This document shows, piece by piece, positions 1-13,250 of a stretch of DNA of 64,000 nucleotides. The DNA is taken from positions 1 through 64,000 of the forward strand of contig CANNZV010001047.1 in NCBI GenBank assembly GCA_947561585.1, in the 5' to 3' direction. Position 1 is the stretch's first letter. Every line of letters begins with the position of its first letter. The DNA is from Caprella mutica. Taxonomy: Eukaryota; Arthropoda; Malacostraca; Amphipoda; Caprellidae. A program made the translations under genes and the position numbers. The notes beneath the pieces were generated by a model. The model did not search any database and had not been told where the DNA came from. It worked only from the letters and a program-made list of their open reading frames with translations.

Positions 1-759
1 GACTCTTTTCTCTGATAGTACATCATCACAGTGACTCTTTTCTCTGATAGTACATCATCACAGTGACTCTTTTCTCTGATAGTACATCGTCACAGTGACT
101 CTTTTCTCTGATAATACATTATCACAGTGACTCTTTTCTCTGATAGTACATCGTCACAGTGACTCTTTTCTCTGATAGTACATCATCACAGTGACTCTTT
201 TCTCTGATAGTACATCATCACAGTGACACTTTTCTCTGATAGTACATCATCACAGTGACTCTTTTCTCTGATAGTACATCGTCACAGTGACTCTTTTCTC
301 TGATAGTACATTATCACAGTGACTCTTTTCTCTGATAGTACATCATCACAGTGACTCTTTTCTCTGATAGTACATCATCACAGTGACTCTTTTCTCTGAT
401 AGTACATCATCACAGTGACTCTTTTCTCTGATAGTACATCATCACAGTGACTCTTTTCTCTGATAGTACATCATCACAGCGACTCTTTTCTCTGATAGTA
501 CATCATCACAGTGACTCTTTTCTCTGATAGTACATCATCACAGTGACTCTTTTCTCTGATAGTATATCATCACAGTGACTCTTTTCTCTGATAGTACATC
601 ATCACAGTGACTCTTTTCTCTGATATTACATCATCACAGTGACTCTTTTCTCTGATAGTACATCATCACAGTGACTCTTTTCTCTAATAGTACATCATCA
701 CAGTGACTCTTTTCTCTGGTAGTACATCATCACAGTGACTCTTTTCTCTGATAGTACAT
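1..759. repeat. 32-bp satellite array, left-edge copy
   Basis: About 24 head-to-tail copies of a 32-bp unit that begins GACTCTTTTCTCTGATAGTA and continues with CATCATCACAGT. The array is cut by the window edge, so its true length is unknown. Copies differ by single substitutions (catcat/catcgt/cattat). The same unit occurs in reverse-complement orientation at 9625-11525. No stop-free coding logic or spacer structure is visible. Confidence 0.97.
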
Positions 760-1636
760 ACACATGAACGTTTTGTTATATATCCAATCTTGTATGAATG
801 TTCATTATTTCATTTTTTAGTGTATTTTTACAGAAATATACACATTGCATGTGTGTATATTTGTCATGAAATAAATAAAAACAACAACCCTAGAATGAAA
901 ACCTGTTGTAAATAAAAATAGTAATAGAAATTGCTAGAAAAAGTGACTTTGAGACCAAATATATCAATGGATTCTTGAATTAAAATGCTCAGGTTTTTTA
1001 AAGTCAAAATAACTTCTTCACAATCGGTATTAATATTATTGAAGCTTTATATTCTAACGGTATGACGCAGTAACTTAATTTGCTAAGACTGGTATATAAT
1101 AAATAATATAAAAGAAATGACTGAAAACACATCATAGAAAATTCTAAGTTGCTACTAATAATTATTTATACTTAGAAGTGTAGATATATACATACAAATA
1201 TCATAATACATAGTAATTTACTATTATATAAGTATATTTATAGACGAAATAATACAGTTTAGTAAAATTTATTTATAAAATAAATTAATATATGTATGTT
1301 CGAAATAGGCCACAATAATTTTTTTTTCTATTTAAATTATCTAAATAAAAACTCAATGATCCTTAAAACTTTATAACAGTTTCAGTTGGTTAGAAGAAAT
1401 AAAAATAACGACATTGACATTTAAAAGATCATTTATACAACATTAGTAATGTTCCTATTATAGAAGAAGGAAAAATAATTCCATTTTTTATAAAGAAGAG
1501 TTTTTTATTTGAGTACAAAGATAAAAATGATAAGAAAGATAAAAAATTCCTATATTGAATAATTGATCAGAAAGCTTTTGATCACCGTTTTATTTTTTCA
1601 CTTTGAAGTGTTATGATTATTTGCGCATTAAAAATT
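760..1636. other. AT-rich unique DNA, nothing recognised
   Basis: Low-complexity AT-rich sequence between two arrays. I see no open frame of note, no element ends and no RNA gene. Confidence 0.6.
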
Positions 1637-1801
1637 GATTCACTATCGTTTGTAGTGATAGTACAAGTGGAATCACTATCACATGTAGTGATAGTACAAG
1701 TGGAATCACTATCACATGTAGTGATAGTACAAGTGGAATCACTATCACATGTAGTGATAGTACAAGTGGAATCACTATCACATGTAGTGATAGTACAAGC
1801 T
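1637..1801. repeat. 33-bp minisatellite with hairpin unit
   Basis: Five copies of a 33-bp unit. Each unit contains the inverted repeat CTATCAC-ATGTA-GTGATAG, so each could extrude a small hairpin. A 72-codon frame running through it is just the repeat read in frame (33 = 11 codons) and is not taken as a gene. Confidence 0.93.
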
Positions 1802-2900
1802 GTTACCCAAGAGAATTCGCATAATAGTTAGCAATTTAATAAAGGAACTCATACCTACTCATTCCAAGGCTCCACCATCTTAGCCTTGACTGTACGACAA
1901 TATACCAAAGGATAAACTACGTAAAAACTAAATAAATAATCAATGAACATAAATATATAAATAATATAACATGTATCCTAGTGTTAAAATTTGATAATGA
2001 AATAGTAAAATGTGGTTTACAACTCACGATAAGGCATATCAGTTCCAGTGAATGATAAGCAGAAAATGTAAACAAAGAAGTCCTTGAGTTGATATATGGT
2101 ATAGGGTGGACTCTGGTATTACGAAGGTAAAACCTATATAGGGGTGATAGGAACGGTACTACTGTATAACAAATACCGTCATTACCAACTTGAGACAGTT
2201 AAGTCTTCCTGTAAAATCAGCTGAGGAAATCCTAGTTAAATCAGTTGTATTTTTAATATTTATTTATTGTGCACATTGAACTTGGGTAACTTCCGCAAGT
2301 AATTGAGCTATCAAATTGATGATACTTAGATAGATTATGTTACCATTAACATAAAGAGAGTTAATGCTAATCAATATAATAATATGCTTAAAAACATATA
2401 CATTTGTGTCTAATGTTTGATACATACATTAAATAATAATAATCACAATGCTTACATCTATCATTTATGAATATATGAACTTTACAATGTATTATACTGA
2501 TAAAAACAAGTCCCATAACAACCAAGGTTCTTTCAACCATCTACAACTTACCTCCATGTATTTATAACAGCATTATTATTGTTATACCTGTATATTATAT
2601 ATCCTTTTCATCAGCTGCAGGAAACAAGCAAAAGCAGTTAAAAAAGAGCTATACGCACAAGCAGATATTATAACAGGTTGCTTGGCTAGCCTACCGATAT
2701 AACAAGCAACACAGCGAATATTCAGTGCTAGTACAACTAGCAATATTCAGACTCATGGAGGATAACAGCATAAATTAATGAACAATGTAAAAATGAATGA
2801 AGAAAATATTTAGTTTATTAAATTAAAGCTGTGAAGGAATGTGTGTATAATGATGTAGACCCACCTAGAGTGTAGAGAAATAATAGGAGTGAGCAGGCGT
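1802..2900. other. AT-rich unique DNA, nothing recognised
   Basis: No long open frame, no inverted repeat pair and no similarity that I recognise. Base composition matches the rest of the non-array sequence. Confidence 0.55.
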
Positions 2901-3411
2901 GCATGCTATTGTTGACACTATTAGTACCATCCAGTAACTGCTATTTATGGTGTTAGTGCATGCTATTGTTGACACTATTAGTACCATCCAGTAACTGCTA
3001 TTCATGGTGTTAGTGCATGCTATTGTTGACACTATTAGTACCATCCAGTAACTGCTATTTATGGTGTTAGTGCATGCTATTGTTGACACTATTAGTACCA
3101 TCCAGTAACTGCTATTTATGGTGTTAGTGCATGCTATTGTTGACACTATTAGTACCATCCAGTAACTGCTATTCATGGTGTTAGTGCATGCTATTGTTGA
3201 CACTATTAGTACCATCCAGTAACTGCTATTCATGGTGTTAGTGCATGCTATTGTTGACACTATTAGTACCATCCAGTAACTGCTATTCATGGTGTTAGTG
3301 CATGCTATTGTTGACACTATTAGTACCATCCAGTAACTGCTATTCATGGTGTTAGTGCATGCTATTGTTGACACTATTAGTACCATCCAGTAACTGCTAT
3401 TTACGGTGTTA
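2901..3411. repeat. 57-bp minisatellite
   Basis: Nine near-identical copies of a 57-bp unit starting GCATGCTATTGTTGACACTA. Variation is almost confined to one T/C site (tatttatgg/tattcatgg). Because 57 is a multiple of 3 and the minus frame has no stop, a 173-codon minus-strand frame exists. Its product would be a pure 19-residue repeat, so I read it as an artefact. Confidence 0.96.
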
Positions 3412-4117
3412 ATATACTTTTACTATATATTCATAATATACCATTTTCTATAAACAATATTCTTTTTTTTCTTATTATCTATTTTGGATGATGTTATCTA
3501 CCACTGGCTTCTACAGTTTCTAAATTCAAGCAAATTTTCTTATACCAACAAGATTGGTACGATATTTATTATATGGGTAGGAGTGCTTTGTAATGCCGCA
3601 CAACAACATATTTTATAATCAGTTTTCATAATCAATTTGTTACTTTATTAATAGCTGCTTAGTTAATAATTCATAATGGTACTCTGAAATAGGGGTTAAC
3701 TTGTTAATATTTCCTACTAAAAGGAAAATAGAAGATGGTGAAGAAAGAAACTAGAAACTCTTAATAGGTGTTTGAAAAGTCGGCCATTTAAATGAAATAA
3801 TCATTAATTTAAAGCACTTTGTAGAACATAGATACCATGGACCCAATAAAAATAATTTGTTTATTAATGTTAAATAAAATGATACTATTTAATTTTATAC
3901 AAGAAGAAATTACAAATTTGGCATCAAAGATCCACTAATCAAAGATGTATTGCAGTTGATATCATTTGGAGAAAATGTACCTGAGATTGATGAGAAATTA
4001 TTAGATACATTTATTTCTTTGCTATTAGAGGATTGAAATTAATTAGATAGTAAAGTGATTGACAGATAATTTACTTTTGCATCTCGTGTATTAGTGTATC
4101 TACTGAATTTCACTTAC

Positions 4118-5455
4118 CATGGTAAGTTTCAATATTTTTCTATTTACCATTAAAAGTTTCAATATTTTTATATTTACCATTAAAAGTTTTTCTAATTTTC
4201 TATTTACCAATAAAAGTTTTTCTAATTTTCTTTTTACCATTACAAGTTTTTTCTAATTTTCTATTTACCATTACAAGTTTTCCTAATTTTCTATTTACCA
4301 TTACAAGTTTTTTCTAATTTTCTATTTACCATTGCAAGTTTTTTCTAATTTTCTATTTACCAATAAAAGTTTTTCTAATTTTCTACTTATCATTACAAGT
4401 TTTTTCTAATTTTCTATTTACCATTACAAGTTTTTCCTAATTTTCTATTTACCATTACAAGTTTTCTAATTTTCTATTTACCATTACAAGTTTTTTCTAA
4501 TTTTCTATTTACCATTACAAGTTTTCCTAATTTTCTATTTACCATTACAAGTTTTTTCTAATTTTCTATTTACCATTACAAGTTTTTTCTAATTTTCTAT
4601 TTACCAATAAAAGTTTTTCTAATTTTCTACTTATCATTACAAGTTTTTTCTAATTTTCTATTTACCATTACAAGTTTTTCCTAATTTTCTATTTACCATT
4701 ACAAGTTTTCTAATTTTCTATTTACCATTAAAAGTTTCTTTCAAATTTTCTAATTACCATTACAAGTTTTTTTAATTTTCTATTTATCATTACAAGTTTT
4801 TTCCCTAATTTTCTATTTACCATTACAAGTTTTTTCTAATTTTCTATTTACCATTACAAGTTTTTTTCTAATTTTCTAATTGCCATTGCAAGTTTTTCTA
4901 ATTTTCTATTTACCATTAGAATTTTTTTCTATTTTTTATTTACCATTAGAAGTGTTTTCTAATTTTCTATTTACCTTACAAGTTATCTAATTTTCTAATT
5001 ACCATTACAAGTTTTTTCCTAATTTTCTATTTACCATTACAAGTTTTCTAATTTTCTAATTACCATTACAAGTTTTTTCCTAATTTTCTATTTACAATTA
5101 CAAGTATTTTCATATTTTCTGCTTACCATTACAAGTTTCTTTCAAATTTTCTATTTACCATGCAAGTTTTTCTAATTTTCTATTACAATTTTTTTTATAA
5201 TATTCTAATCAAATTGCAAGTTTTAATACTTTTCTATTTACCATACAAGTTTTAATACTTTTTTATTTACCATGCAAGTTTTAATACTTTTCTATTTACC
5301 ATACAAGTTTTAATACTTTTTTATTTACCATACAAGTTTTGATACTTTTCTATGCACCATGCATATTTTAATACTTTTCTATTTACCATTGCAAGTTTTT
5401 CCATTTTTTTATTTACCATTGCATGTTTTACTGATTTTATATTTACCAATTACTT
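4118..5455. repeat. Degenerate ~30-bp T-rich minisatellite
   Basis: Roughly 40 diverged copies built around TTTTCTATTTACCATTACAA followed by a T-rich spacer of variable length. Units range over about 28-33 bp because the T run varies. Divergence rises towards the right end (from about 5160), where unit boundaries blur. This looks older than the other arrays, which are nearly homogeneous. Within 4260-4730 a block of several units appears duplicated. Confidence 0.9.
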
Positions 5456-7624
5456 CTTTCGGCTCTCTGTAACTAAGCAAATAAAAACAAGGATATCTTC
5501 TAATTAGGCTGATAAAAAGTAGACGGTTGTTTTCTGTCACGTAGCTATACTCTACAAAATAACACTAACCTCACTTATACACTATAAACTAAAATATCGT
5601 AAAAGTATAGTTACTACATCACATTGATTGCTTTGTTTATTGGTTGATCTACCATTACATGTAGTTAATAGCGTCACCTATACACAACCAATGAACTCCT
5701 GTGCCCTATAGCTAGCAGAAGCTGTTTCAAGGTTAGCAGAATGCAATGCCCAAGGTAAACCACCTCACGAAAACACCGACCAACAGCCTATGCCCCCAAA
5801 ACAACCTTTGTAGCCTCCAGTTCAACACCATTTGTATACCCTGCTCTACCGAACTTTGGATACATTTACAAGGGACAGGACTGGTTGTCTTTTGGAAACA
5901 AGTAAATGATTAGATTGAAACGAACGATTGCATACAAATAAATAAAAGAACACATAGAAAAGAACAATAATTGGATCCACTTAATATATTCAAACCGCGA
6001 CCACGCAAGTGGGACACAAATAACTTGTAATTCAATATTTTCTGTATCCGTAAATGCAGGAACTTCAGTAAATTTTATGTGAATTAAACGAAAGCACTTG
6101 GGCATTCGAAGCAACTGATATGTCATTCTGGTTCCTTCTTTAATTTTTAGAATGTTTTACGATTTTCATTCGTGAGTTCTAATACCAACTGTAGCTCAAT
6201 ATTATAATTTTTGAATCTTAGTCTTCAGACTAACCCTCTTCAAACTTTTTCATCCCTCTAGAAATGATCTTACATATAGAGTATATAAAATGTCCGAAAT
6301 AATTGAAATACACTGTATTATATATAGTTTAAATATGAATACTGTATCAAAGTTTAGTATCTCTATAGCTGCATCATTTATTTTCTCAGTAGTGTATCAA
6401 GCAAAATAATAAAGAGAAGGTATCTATCTTTGAGACCTAATAGCTGTAATGGTTTAATTCTTGCAAATGGAAGGAAAGGACACAATGAAATGCTGGGTCA
6501 TCTGTTTCTCCTTAATTTCATTTAGGAACTCCAATTCCAGACGCTATGACTTATAGCATTCCATGTGCCTCCATGCTATTAATTTATTCAAACAATGGAA
6601 ATAGGTTATGTTGAATGTAGAACTGTTATTATTATCAATATTTCATATTATTGTCTATTATTAGAACAGATTTTACAACACTGTTCTTGTTGGTGGTAAA
6701 ATAATGTCCTAAAATGTTATGCATTTGGTCCTTATAATCGGCCATGACTTCTGAACCACGTCATTATACAGACAGGTTTTTATTAGGTTTTACATCGGTA
6801 ATATTGGTGGCTGTGGTTCATTGATCTCAAAGGCGTTAGAGTGACGTACAAAGTATTTTTGCATGCAGAGATGTGAAATATAAAACTATTAATTCTACCT
6901 AGTAAATAAAATATAGTGAATTGATTTGGATTCCCCGGTAAAAGTTGAAGAAATTTATTTGGAGACATTCGAATGAATATAAAATAAAAATGGAAAATTG
7001 GTGATGATTGTGATTGATGGTGATTGGAGATGATTGTGATTGGTGATTGATGGTGATTGGTATTGGTTGTGAATATCATTAGTTCAATCTATGCAGTATA
7101 AAGCTTATTCTAGTTATTTATTTAGATATTAAATGCGCCTATTAATAATATTACATAAATATAGGTACACCTACAACTTTTGTAAGTGGTAATGTATAGG
7201 AATATAGCATGAATAACTAAATTAAATATTATGATGTTGAAAAGAATAATCATCAAGTTCATTTTTATATTTTTCTAAATCATATTATTGCAAAAATTGA
7301 TGAGAATTAACGTGATGATTTTGTGTGAATTTTAGGAGTTTTGATTAAAATTTACCAGTTTTGATTAAACTTTTACCATTGACAAATATAATGCAATATA
7401 TTATAATTTTCATTTTAAAATGTTAAATTAAAGAACCAAATAAACGTGGGAAACAGATCCTAATAATAAATAATCTAAGATTTACCTCAAACAACCCCAC
7501 TGTTAACATTTCGCCAAATAATAAAACAGCATTTAGTTAACCTTTGGTTTTGACTTTTGATAAACCGTCAGGAGGAAAAAAAATCCTGGTTAGCATTTGA
7601 AAATAAACAGGTTATAGTTGTCAT
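5456..7624. other. AT-rich DNA without recognised genes
   Basis: Two short minus-strand frames (5866-6126, 86 codons; 6783-7079, 98 codons) show no family I recognise, and nothing supports them as genes. At 6985-7070 there is a small imperfect GATTGATGGTGATTGG-type repeat, which explains the second frame. Between 5690 and 5870 the sequence is slightly less AT-rich, with no other signal. Confidence 0.5.
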
Positions 7625-8410
7625 GGGGTTAGTACATTGGGGGTAAATGTACATTGGGGTAAATGTACATTGGGGTAAATGTACATTGGGGGTAAATGTA
7701 CATTGGGGGTAAATGTACATTGGGGTAAATGTACATTGGGGTAAATGTACATTGGGGGTAAATGTACATTGGGGTAAATGTACATTGGGGGTAAATGTAC
7801 ATTGGGGTAAATGTACATTGGGGTAAATGTACATTGGGGGTAAATGTACATTGGGGGTAAATGTACATTGGGGTAAATGTACATTGGGGTAAATGTACAT
7901 TGGGGTAAATGTACATTGGGGTAAATGTACATTGGGGGTAAATGTACATTGGGGGTAAATGTACATTGGGGTAAATGTACATTGGGGTAAATGTACATTG
8001 GGGGTAAATGTACATTGGGGTAAATGTACATTGGGGGTAAATGTACATTGGGGGTAAATGTACATTGGGGTAAATGTACATTGGGGTAAATGTACATTGG
8101 GGTAAATGTACATTGGGGTAAATGTACATTGGGGGTAAATGTACATTGGGGTAAATGTACATTGGGGTAAATGTACATTGGGGTAAAAGTACATTGGGGG
8201 TAAATGTACATTGGGGTAAATGTACATTGGGGTAAATGTACATTGGGGTAAATGTACATTGGGGTAAATGTACATTGGGGTAAATGTACATTGGGGTAAA
8301 TGTACATTGGGGGTAAATGTACATTGGGGGTAAATGTACATTGGGGGTAAATGTACATTGGGGGTAAATGTACATTGGGGTAAATGTACATTGGGGTAAA
8401 ATGTACATTT
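7625..8410. repeat. 16/17-bp G-run minisatellite
   Basis: About 47 copies of GGGGTAAATGTACATT (16 bp) or the same unit with a fifth G (17 bp). The remaining 12 bases contain the palindrome AATGTACATT and barely vary. The only real variation is G4 versus G5, giving a two-state string along the array. Three minus-strand frames of 257-285 codons stay open through it; none is credible as protein. Confidence 0.97.
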
Positions 8411-9353
8411 GTAAATATAGAAGGTTGCTGTTTCGAGATAAATGCATGATTTACAATGTACAAGTTAATATTGTACACTTGATAAAGTTAATTTGTACAA
8501 TTGTAATTCTAATAATGCATACAATACAGATTGTAGTGATAATTTGACTAGATTCAGCCTGAAAGAATGAAAATGTATTCCAACTTTAAAAGCAAAAGAG
8601 CAAACTCACTAAATGCATGTTTTTATCTTGCGAAACATGGTGTAGTTTCATATCGAAATGAAACGGAGATTTCGTATCAGAAAAAGCTTCGGGCCGTGAA
8701 ATTAAATTAGGCTGTTTAAAGGGGACAGCCCACTTTTGAACTTAGTTTCCGTTGTTAAGATTTGGCAAAGCTTATCTAACTATTATTCTTGCATACTAAG
8801 TTCATATTTAAATAGAGCAGGCCTGTAGAGCATATAACAGGCTACTCTGGAAACAGAACAGTTAGATTAGACTGCACTGGAAGAACACTTTTATCTGGAT
8901 AGCTTATAACAGTGAGAAAATATTTTATTGTATTGAAGTTTTTTTTAAAGTTGATAGCATGTAAAATATATTTAATCAATTGATGTTTATTTAATTACAT
9001 ATATAGAAATATGAATCGGTTGCAAAAAATGAGTCTAAGAATCAAGTTATATGTTATAATGAAACAATTTATAGATCACAAATCAAGTAAAAAATGAAAT
9101 ATCTTCCTTTTCACCACTTGTCTTGCATTTCACATCAGAGGTATGTGTCTCACATTTGTGCGTATTGTGTTTCTGTTTGGATGTTATTATCCCAATAGTC
9201 GTGTCCCAATGTTAGAACTCTTACCCTCAGACCAGCAAACGAGCTGTATTTGGCTAATGGACCCCTTGTTATAAAGGCAGAGACATAATGGGGTGGGGGT
9301 TCTACTCCTGAATAGTGATGACTCTGTTGATGCAATTGAACCTGTGTAACTTG
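8411..9353. other. Unique AT-rich DNA, nothing recognised
   Basis: Contains one modestly GC-richer stretch (about 9160-9310). A minus-strand frame there runs into the next array. No domain or element end recognised. Confidence 0.5.
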
Positions 9354-9541
9354 TACAGTGTGTACAGTGGTAACATTACATGTACAGTGAGTAACATTAC
9401 ATGTACAGTGAATAACATTACATGTACAGTGAGTAACATTACATGTACAGTGAGTAACATTACATGTACAGTGAGTAACATTACATGTACAGTGAGTAAC
9501 ATTACATGTACAGTGAGTAACATTACATGTACAGTGAGTTA
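9354..9541. repeat. 21-bp minisatellite ending in a palindrome
   Basis: About nine copies of a 21-bp unit containing ACATTACATGTACAGTGAGT. The last copy runs into the 16-bp perfect palindrome AGTGAGTTAACTCACT (9533-9548). Frames of 73-133 codons through the array are open on both strands at once, so they are repeat artefacts. Confidence 0.94.
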
Positions 9542-9624
9542 ACTCACTCATCTGTCACTACTAGTACATGGTAACTAAATCTGAAACTTGTAACTATAAC
9601 AAGGAAATTGAAATTAATGAGATA

Positions 9625-11525
9625 TGTACTATCAGAGAAAAGAGTCACTGTGATGATGTACTATCAGAGAAAAGAGTCACTGTGATGATGTACTATCAGA
9701 GAAAAGAGCAACTGTGATGATGTACTATCAGAGAAAAGAGTCACTGTGATGAAGTACTATCAGAGAAAAGAGTCACTGTGATGATGTACTATCAGATAAA
9801 AGAGTCACTGTGATGATGTACTATCAGAGAAAAGAGTCACTGTGATGATGTACTATCAGAGAAAAAGAGTCACTGTGATGATGTACTATCAGAGAAAAGA
9901 GTCACTGTGATGAAGTACTATCAGAGAAAAGAGTCACTGTGATGATGTACTATCAGTGAAAAGAGTCACTGTGATGATGTACTATCAGAGAAAAGAGTCA
10001 CTGTGATGATGTACTATCAGAGAAAAGAGTCACTGTGATGATGTTCTATCAGAGAAAAGAGTCACTGTGATGATGTACTATCAGAGAAAAGAGTCACTGT
10101 GATGATGTACTATCAGAGAAAAGAGTCACTGTGATGATGTACTATCAGAGAAAAGAGTCACTGTGATGATGTACTATCAGAGAAAAGAGTCACTGTGATG
10201 ATGTACTATCAGAGAAAAGAGTCACTGTGATGATGTACTATCAGAGAAAAGAGTCACTGTGATGATGTACTATCAGAGAAAAGAGTCACTGTGATGATGT
10301 TCTATCAGAGAAAAGAGTCACTGTGATGATGTACTATCAGAGAAAAGAGTCACTGTGATGATGTACTATCAGAGAAAAGAGTCACTGTGATGATGTTCTA
10401 TCAGAGAAAAGAGTCACTGTGATGATGTTCTATCAGAGAAAAGAGTCACTGTGATGATGTACTATCAGAGAAAAGAGTCACTGTGATGATGTACTATCAG
10501 AGAAAAGAGTCACTGTGATGATGTTCTATCAGAGAAAAGAGTCACTGTGATGATGTACTATCAGAGAAAAGAGTCACTGTGATGATGTACTATCAGAGAA
10601 AAGAGTCACTGTGATGATGTTCTATCAGAGAAAAGAGTCACTGTGATGATGTACTATCAGAGAAAAGAGTCACTGTGATGATGTACTATCAGAGAAAAGA
10701 GTCACTGTGATGATGTTCTATCAGAGAAAAGAGTCACTGTGATGATGTACTATCAGAGAAAAGAGTCACTGTGATGATGTACTATCAGAGAAAAGAGTCA
10801 CTGTGATGATGTACTATCAGAGAAAAGAGTCACTGTGATGATGTACTATCAGAGAAAAGAGTCACTGTGATGATGTACTATCAGAGAAAAGAGTCACTGT
10901 GATGATGTACTATCAGAGAAAAGAGTCACTGTGATGATGTACTATCAGAGAAAAGAGTCACTGTGATGATGTACTATCAGAGAAAAGAGTCACTGTGATG
11001 ATGTTCTATCAGAGAAAAGAGTCACTGTGATGATGTACTATCAGAGAAAAGAGTCACTGTGATGATGTACTATCAGAGAAAAGAGTCACTGTGATGATGT
11101 ACTATCAGAGAAAAGAGTCACTGTGATGATGTACTATCAGAGAAAAGAGTCACTGTGATGATGTACTATCAGAGAAAAGAGTCACTGTGATGATGTACTA
11201 TCAGAGAAAAGAGTCACTGTGATGATGTTCTATCAGAGAAAAGAGTCACTGTGATGATGTACTATCAGAGAAAAGAGTCACTGTGATGATGTACTATCAG
11301 AGAAAAGAGTCACTGTGATGATGTTCTATCAGAGAAAAGAGTCACTGTGATGATGTACTATCAGAGAAAAGAGTCACTGTGATGATGTACTATCAGAGAA
11401 AAGAGTCACTGTGATGATGTTCTATCAGAGAAAAGAGTCACTGTGATGATGTACTATCAGAGAAAAGAGTCACTGTGATGATGTACTATCAGAGAAAAGA
11501 GTCACTGTGATGATGTACTATCACA
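9625..11525. repeat. 32-bp satellite array, inverted copy
   Basis: About 59 copies of the reverse complement of the 32-bp unit at the left edge (here TGTACTATCAGAGAAAAGAG then TCACTGTGATGA). A marker variant (gatgttcta instead of gatgtacta) recurs at 10301, 10397, 10429, 10525, 10621, 10717, 11005, 11229, 11325 and 11421. Most spacings are 96 bp or multiples of it, so a 3-unit higher-order repeat has formed in the right two thirds. One unit near 9860 carries an extra A (33 bp). Confidence 0.97.
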
Positions 11526-11984
11526 GTTTTTAATTTTCTATAATTCTCCTAACTTATAATTTTGTCGTTGTGTACTCAAACAACCTTAAATAACTACAGG
11601 CACTAACATTAGTAATCTTTAAAGGTAAGTACTGAATAAATCATTACTAATACACTTTTATTTATATAATATTTTTAGATTTGAAAATTAAGACATTATC
11701 GTTTTCCTCAAAATAATATTAAGAATTATTATCCTTAAATAATATTATATATATAGCTACTGTGTATTCATTTCTTCTTTCTCTATATCACCTATTGATT
11801 GACTATTAGCTTCAAATAATAAAGACTCTAGCATTGAAATTATAAACTATAGTCATTTCTAATGCATTTGTATCAATGCATTCTATGCATTATATATATT
11901 CTATACCAATGGTGTCCAAAATTGACAGGGAATAGGCATGGAAGAGCCACTTCTTGCTTGAACAATTGAATAAGTCTCTTAATG
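11526..11984. other. AT-rich unique DNA between arrays
   Basis: About 460 bases with no recognised gene, repeat or element end. Confidence 0.55.
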
Positions 11985-12880
11985 TACAGTAGCTGATATG
12001 ACACAGTAGCTGATATGACACAGTAGCTGATATGACACAGTAGCTGATATGACACAGTAGCTGATATGACACAGTAGCTGATATGACACAGTAGCTGATA
12101 TGACACAGTAGCTGATATGGCACAGTAGCTGATATGACACAGTAGCCGATATGACACAGTAGCCGATATGACACAGTAGCTGATATGACACAGTAGCTGA
12201 TATGACACAGTAGCTGATATGACACAGTAGCTGATATGACACAGTAGCTGATATGACACAGTAGCTGATATGACACAGTAGCTGATATGGCACAGTAGCT
12301 GATATGACACAGTAGCCGATATGACACAGTAGCTGATATGACACAGTAGCTGATATGACACAGTAGCTGATATGACACAGTAGCTGATATGACACAGTAG
12401 CCGATATGACACAGTAGCCGATATGGCACAGTAGCTGATATGACACAGTAGCTGATATGACACAGTAGCTGATATGACACAGTAGCCGATATGACACAGT
12501 AGCCGATATGGCACAGTAGCTGATATGACACAGTAGCTGATATGACACAGTAGCTGATATGACACAGTAGACGATATGGCACAGTAGCTGATATGACACA
12601 GTAGCTGATATGATACAGTAGCTGATATGACACAGTAGCCGATATGACACAGTAGCCGATATGGCACAGTGGCTGATATGACACAGTAGCTGATATGACA
12701 CAGTAGCTGATATGACACAGTAGCTGATATGACACAGTAGCCGATATGACACAGTAGCCGATATGACACAGTAGCCGATATGACACAGTAGCCGATATGA
12801 CACAGTAGCCTATATGACACAGTAGCCGATATGACACAGTAGCCGATATGACACAGTAGCCGATATGACACAGTAGCCGA
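11985..12880. repeat. 17-bp minisatellite, open in three frames
   Basis: About 53 copies of ACACAGTAGCTGATATG with a frequent T/C variant (agctgat/agccgat). Because 17 is not divisible by 3, the same 17-residue repeat appears in all three minus frames, which are open for 274-334 codons. Simultaneous openness in three frames is the mark of a stop-free repeat, not of coding. The C variant dominates the right end (about 12740-12880). Confidence 0.97.
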
Positions 12881-13250
12881 TGGCCTGATAGCAAGTTACA
12901 GAATAATGTCCAGTTTTCTTGATCATTATATGCCTTCTTGTTATTGATATTTTTAATATGACTGTCTTTATAGGAAACTTAATTAGTTATTTAGAGCTAA
13001 TATATATGTAGATATATACAATAAAAAATGAAACTTCATTGTTATAGCTCTAATTCTCTCTTTTCTAAATTTCCATCTTGAAATAAATTCTAAATAAGAT
13101 ATCCCCTAAATAGTTAGAATTTTCTTTGAGGTTATAGAAGACGAAGTGAGCTTGAGGAGTAACTAATATAACTTGTGTATCTGATTCTGATTAAAGAATG
13201 TTTTACTTACATAAATATTGACGTGAAGAAATGATAAATAAAATTTATTA

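Noticed and set aside
1..759. Regularly repeated 32-bp units as a possible CRISPR array
   Set aside because: Units are head-to-tail with no unique spacers between them, and the setting is eukaryotic repeat DNA.
7625..8410. G-rich repeats as an interstitial telomere
   Set aside because: GGGGTAAATGTACATT does not match TTAGG, TTAGGG or related telomere units, and the array is bounded by unique DNA on both sides.
11873..12894. Cysteine-rich repeat proteins on the minus strand (274-334 codons)
   Set aside because: Three frames are open at once because the 17-bp unit has no stop; the same peptide appears in all three.
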